Shown: in pieces, positions 61,301-64,000 of the stretch
Position numbering within the stretch: the first letter of the stretch is position 1
Layout: the number at the start of each line of letters is the position of its first letter
Source of the DNA: Prunella strophiata
Lineage: Eukaryota > Chordata > Aves > Passeriformes > Prunellidae
DNA: 64,000 nucleotides
Reading direction: 5' to 3'
NCBI GenBank assembly: GCA_036583965.1
Contig: JAZBQD010000019.1
Span: 15,019,585-15,083,584, forward strand
The notes under the pieces: generated by a model
What the model saw: the letters and a program-made list of their open reading frames with translations, nothing else
Databases searched by the model: none
Told to the model about the DNA's origin: nothing
Translations under genes and position numbers: made by a program

Positions 61301-64000
61301 CATGTTAAAAGTTTCAGTGAGGTACCTTTCAAGGTAAAAGCCATCTCTGTTGGCATCCTGGATGCTGAGAATTTTAAACTTTCTGTGCTTAAAGGCACAG
61401 ACCCACAAGACAACACTGCATTTGACCTGAGGTCGTGGAACAAGCCTCCAAAATTAATTAATAGTACTGAGATTATGGGTGTGTAGTTAGTTAGAAGTGT
61501 GTAATATCAGAGGGTGGAAAACTTAGAGTTTGGGATTTTAGAATATAGAAATAAATATGAAGCAAGATGGAGGTTTTAGGGTGGAGGTAGGTTGTTCTTC
61601 TTTACTTTCTTCTTTCTTCTTCCTTCTGCTTCATGGGTTTGGGTGATGTTTTGTAATTGGACAGAAAAGTCTGCACTGTGAGCTTCCAGAGACCAATTAT
61701 TGGGATTAAAAATAATTACACAAACACAACAGACTCTAAATGAGCAGTAATATTGTTGACAAGTGTTTCCTTGACACAGAAGTAGGTGTTTTCCATGCAA
61801 TGAGGCTTGACTAGGGACAACACTAGGCTCTCAGAAACTGTGTTAAGCTTATCTCCACCACCATAAAGGCAAGATAAAAGCTTATTGATACTTTTCACTC
61901 TTGGCCTTAAAGGAACATCTGATTTACCAGATGTTTAAGAAAACCCAGAACAGTGTTCCTGAATTGCAAAGCAGCTGTGTTTTTCTCTGCTCACATATTC
62001 ATTGGCACAGCTGCTTCAGATATCTGGGCATCTAAATTATTCTGACATCAGAAAAAAACACTGAAAGAGGGACTGATTATGGCCATATTGCTTATGACAG
62101 TTTAATGCTTTGGCTGACTGATCACTGGGAAAACTGTTCAGTCACCAGGCACGTTGCAGTTAAGAGGTAAGTAGAATTCATGTTGAGCACTAAGAGCTGG
62201 GACATTAGGTGCTCTAGAGTCATTCTTTCTAATATCAGCCTCTTTGAAGTAGCTGTCTTAGGAACAGAAGCAGTTTCCATTTCAGCTTCACAGTCTTTTT
62301 GGTTTCATGCTGAAAATTTTGGTATTGATTAGGTGGATCTCAGATGGCTACAAAATTAGAACAAAAAAGAAAAAAAAAATTATGTTAAAAATAGTTTTAA
62401 TAAGTCTATTAATTTCTGTCTTTTGAATTTCTGTACATTTTTGCTTCTCTGAGTTTCCTGTCTAGGTTGTCTTAAAAACAACTGGACATTTTAATAATGT
62501 TTGGGTACTACTTTGGAGCCAGTGTATTGATACCAATAAATTGATTTCCTTTTTTAAAATAACGTTAGGATCAGCACAAAGTAGAAGCACAACTGTCATA
62601 GAAAAGTATCTGAGAACATTTTTGGAGAAAGCAAATCTAGGGAGTACAATCTAACCTTCACCTCTATAAGTAGATCACATGGACTGGAAACAGTGCTCTT
62701 CCAGTCTGCATTGCCAAGTGACTCTTGACCCTGTATGAAAAAGAGAGAAGAGCAGGCAAGAGCCACACTTCCCCACTTTTCCAAGTCAACTACATCTAAA
62801 CTCCATACATCTGTCAGGGCCATGACTTGCTGAGAGGAATTGGCCCACAAATATAGGCCAATAACAGCTTTTGAGGGTTCTAGTTGAGGATTAAAACCAT
62901 TCAAGGTTTGATAGAAATTATGTTTGTATAACTGAAATGTAAAGATTTTTTGAAAAATTACATGAGATACATTTGATGTTAATTTTTGGAACAAAAAAAC
63001 TTGAAAATCACTGTTGTTTGTAGACCATCATATGTTTTTGTTTGGGTTTATTTATTTTTTACAAACTCTTACTGGCAGTCCTTCTGTTCTTGTTGCAGCA
63101 TAAATTGTGAAGGCAATTTAAATTTGTGCCTAATGAAAGCATTCTGATCCATTTTAGAAACCCTACTTCTTTCTTATAGCTCATGGTTGTGCATGTGAGA
63201 CAATCAAATGGTGGAGTTCCATATAAGTGAATCCTCTTTGGTGTGGAGGTGTCTTTTGTGCAGAAAAAAATCTGTGGAAAGTTATGCTATGGCTGCTGAT
63301 GCATGACTTACAGATTGTACTTGCAAGGACTGAGGTACTTAACCTGTTTCAGCAGATTTGAACCCATACCTGGCAGATACAAATCCATTAAAAACAAAGA
63401 AGTATTTAAAATACTCATGAGGCCCAGAGGATAAGTTCCAGGCTGAAGCCTCACAGAGAGAGGTCAGCTAGAGACTGAAATGAAAAATATTGGTAGAATT
63501 TTCAGCAAATTGAGACAGAGTAGTACAGTTTAGTGGATAGGACACTAGCATGGGAGTAAGAGAAGAGAATTTATCTGTAGTTCTGCTGTTAGAAGCTCTG
63601 AATGCCTGTCTCAGCTGGGCCAGATATGTTTCCATCTGTAAAATTGAAACCATTCAATATGATATCCATAGGTACCAAGTGCCATGTACTGTTTCTCCAT
63701 CACAGTTTCTTCTGAGCAAGTGTTTTCCTCTATTTACTCCAGCTAGAGACATGTTTTAGGTTGGAAAATAAAAATATTTAGATAGATGTTTAGTACTAGA
63801 TCAAAGAGGTTCTTGAGAATGAAATGCTACACAACCTGATTTAACCTTTGTTGCCTCACCAGCAGTAGGCTGGTAAGTTTGTAAATCAGAGGTCACTTTC
63901 CCCTCTGGCATATTATTTAAAATCCATTCTGAAGAAAGGATAAAACAATTTAGATCTTATCAAGAAGGCATCTGAGCAAGGGTGAGATGCCAAGGAAAAA
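55320..64000. other. Intergenic downstream of GSC, no gene recognised
   Basis: The first 320 bp remain CpG-rich. About 55,790-55,850 (TAGACATTATCAGATTAATT, then ACGCGTAAGG) is AT-rich with retained CpG and an AGATTAA homeodomain-type site, and could be a downstream regulatory block. Beyond this I see ordinary AT-rich sequence with a T21 run at 57117 and short AT repeats, and no open frame above 132 codons. In human the next genes on this side of GSC are serpins, but none begins within this window. Confidence 0.6.
57117..57137 (+). repeat. Poly(T) run, 21 T
   Basis: An uninterrupted T21 followed by GTGTGGGGG. This is a mononucleotide repeat. On the minus strand it reads as poly(A), but no retroposed gene sequence is recognisable on either side. 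Confidence 0.9.

Noticed and set aside
1..64000. A novel multi-gene system, CRISPR array, provirus or gene cluster
   Set aside because: No set of regularly spaced repeats, linked coding genes or retroviral motifs was found. The window is a gene desert with one known developmental gene.

Overview
The window looks like nuclear DNA of a bird. It is AT-rich and gene-poor. Its only recognisable transposons are truncated 3' ends of CR1 LINEs, the dominant avian repeat, and several keep the ATTCTATG-like terminal octamers. The one protein-coding gene I can support is a compact three-exon goosecoid (GSC) homeobox gene. Nothing here identifies the species or order.

Layout. Positions 1 to about 50,500 are a gene desert upstream of GSC. 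In it I find seven CR1 fragments (around 10.1, 21.8, 22.3, 29.6, 30.2, 34.1 and 37.4 kb), a few simple repeats, a tandem duplication of about 0.94 kb at 3,700-5,582, and AT-rich stretches carrying plausible developmental transcription-factor motifs. From about 50.5 kb the base composition changes. Two CpG-rich patches (50.5-50.75 and 51.3-51.8 kb) lie 1.7-3 kb upstream of the gene. They are followed by AT-rich sequence with CpGs and by a promoter with a FoxH1/SMAD-type composite site, K50 and paired-type homeodomain sites, a CRE-like core and a TATA box at 53,451.

GSC occupies 53,803-55,147 on the + strand: coding exons 53,803-54,133, 54,334-54,593 and 54,995-55,147, encoding 247 residues. 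It has an N-terminal eh1/GEH repressor motif and a K50 homeodomain split by the second intron. An AATAAA signal lies at 55,288. A CpG island covers the gene and continues past the poly(A) site to about 55.65 kb. The rest, to 64,000, is intergenic.

The window therefore reads as one developmental transcription factor with its promoter and probably part of its long-range regulatory domain. In human the desert on the upstream side of GSC leads towards DICER1; the window does not reach any neighbour. I found no operon, CRISPR, tRNA, rRNA, intact retrovirus or novel multi-gene system. The observations most worth checking are the tandem duplication, whose indel pattern suggests an assembly artefact, the promoter module, the upstream CpG islands as a possible divergent lncRNA promoter, and a palindrome beside T-box half-sites at 33.45 kb.
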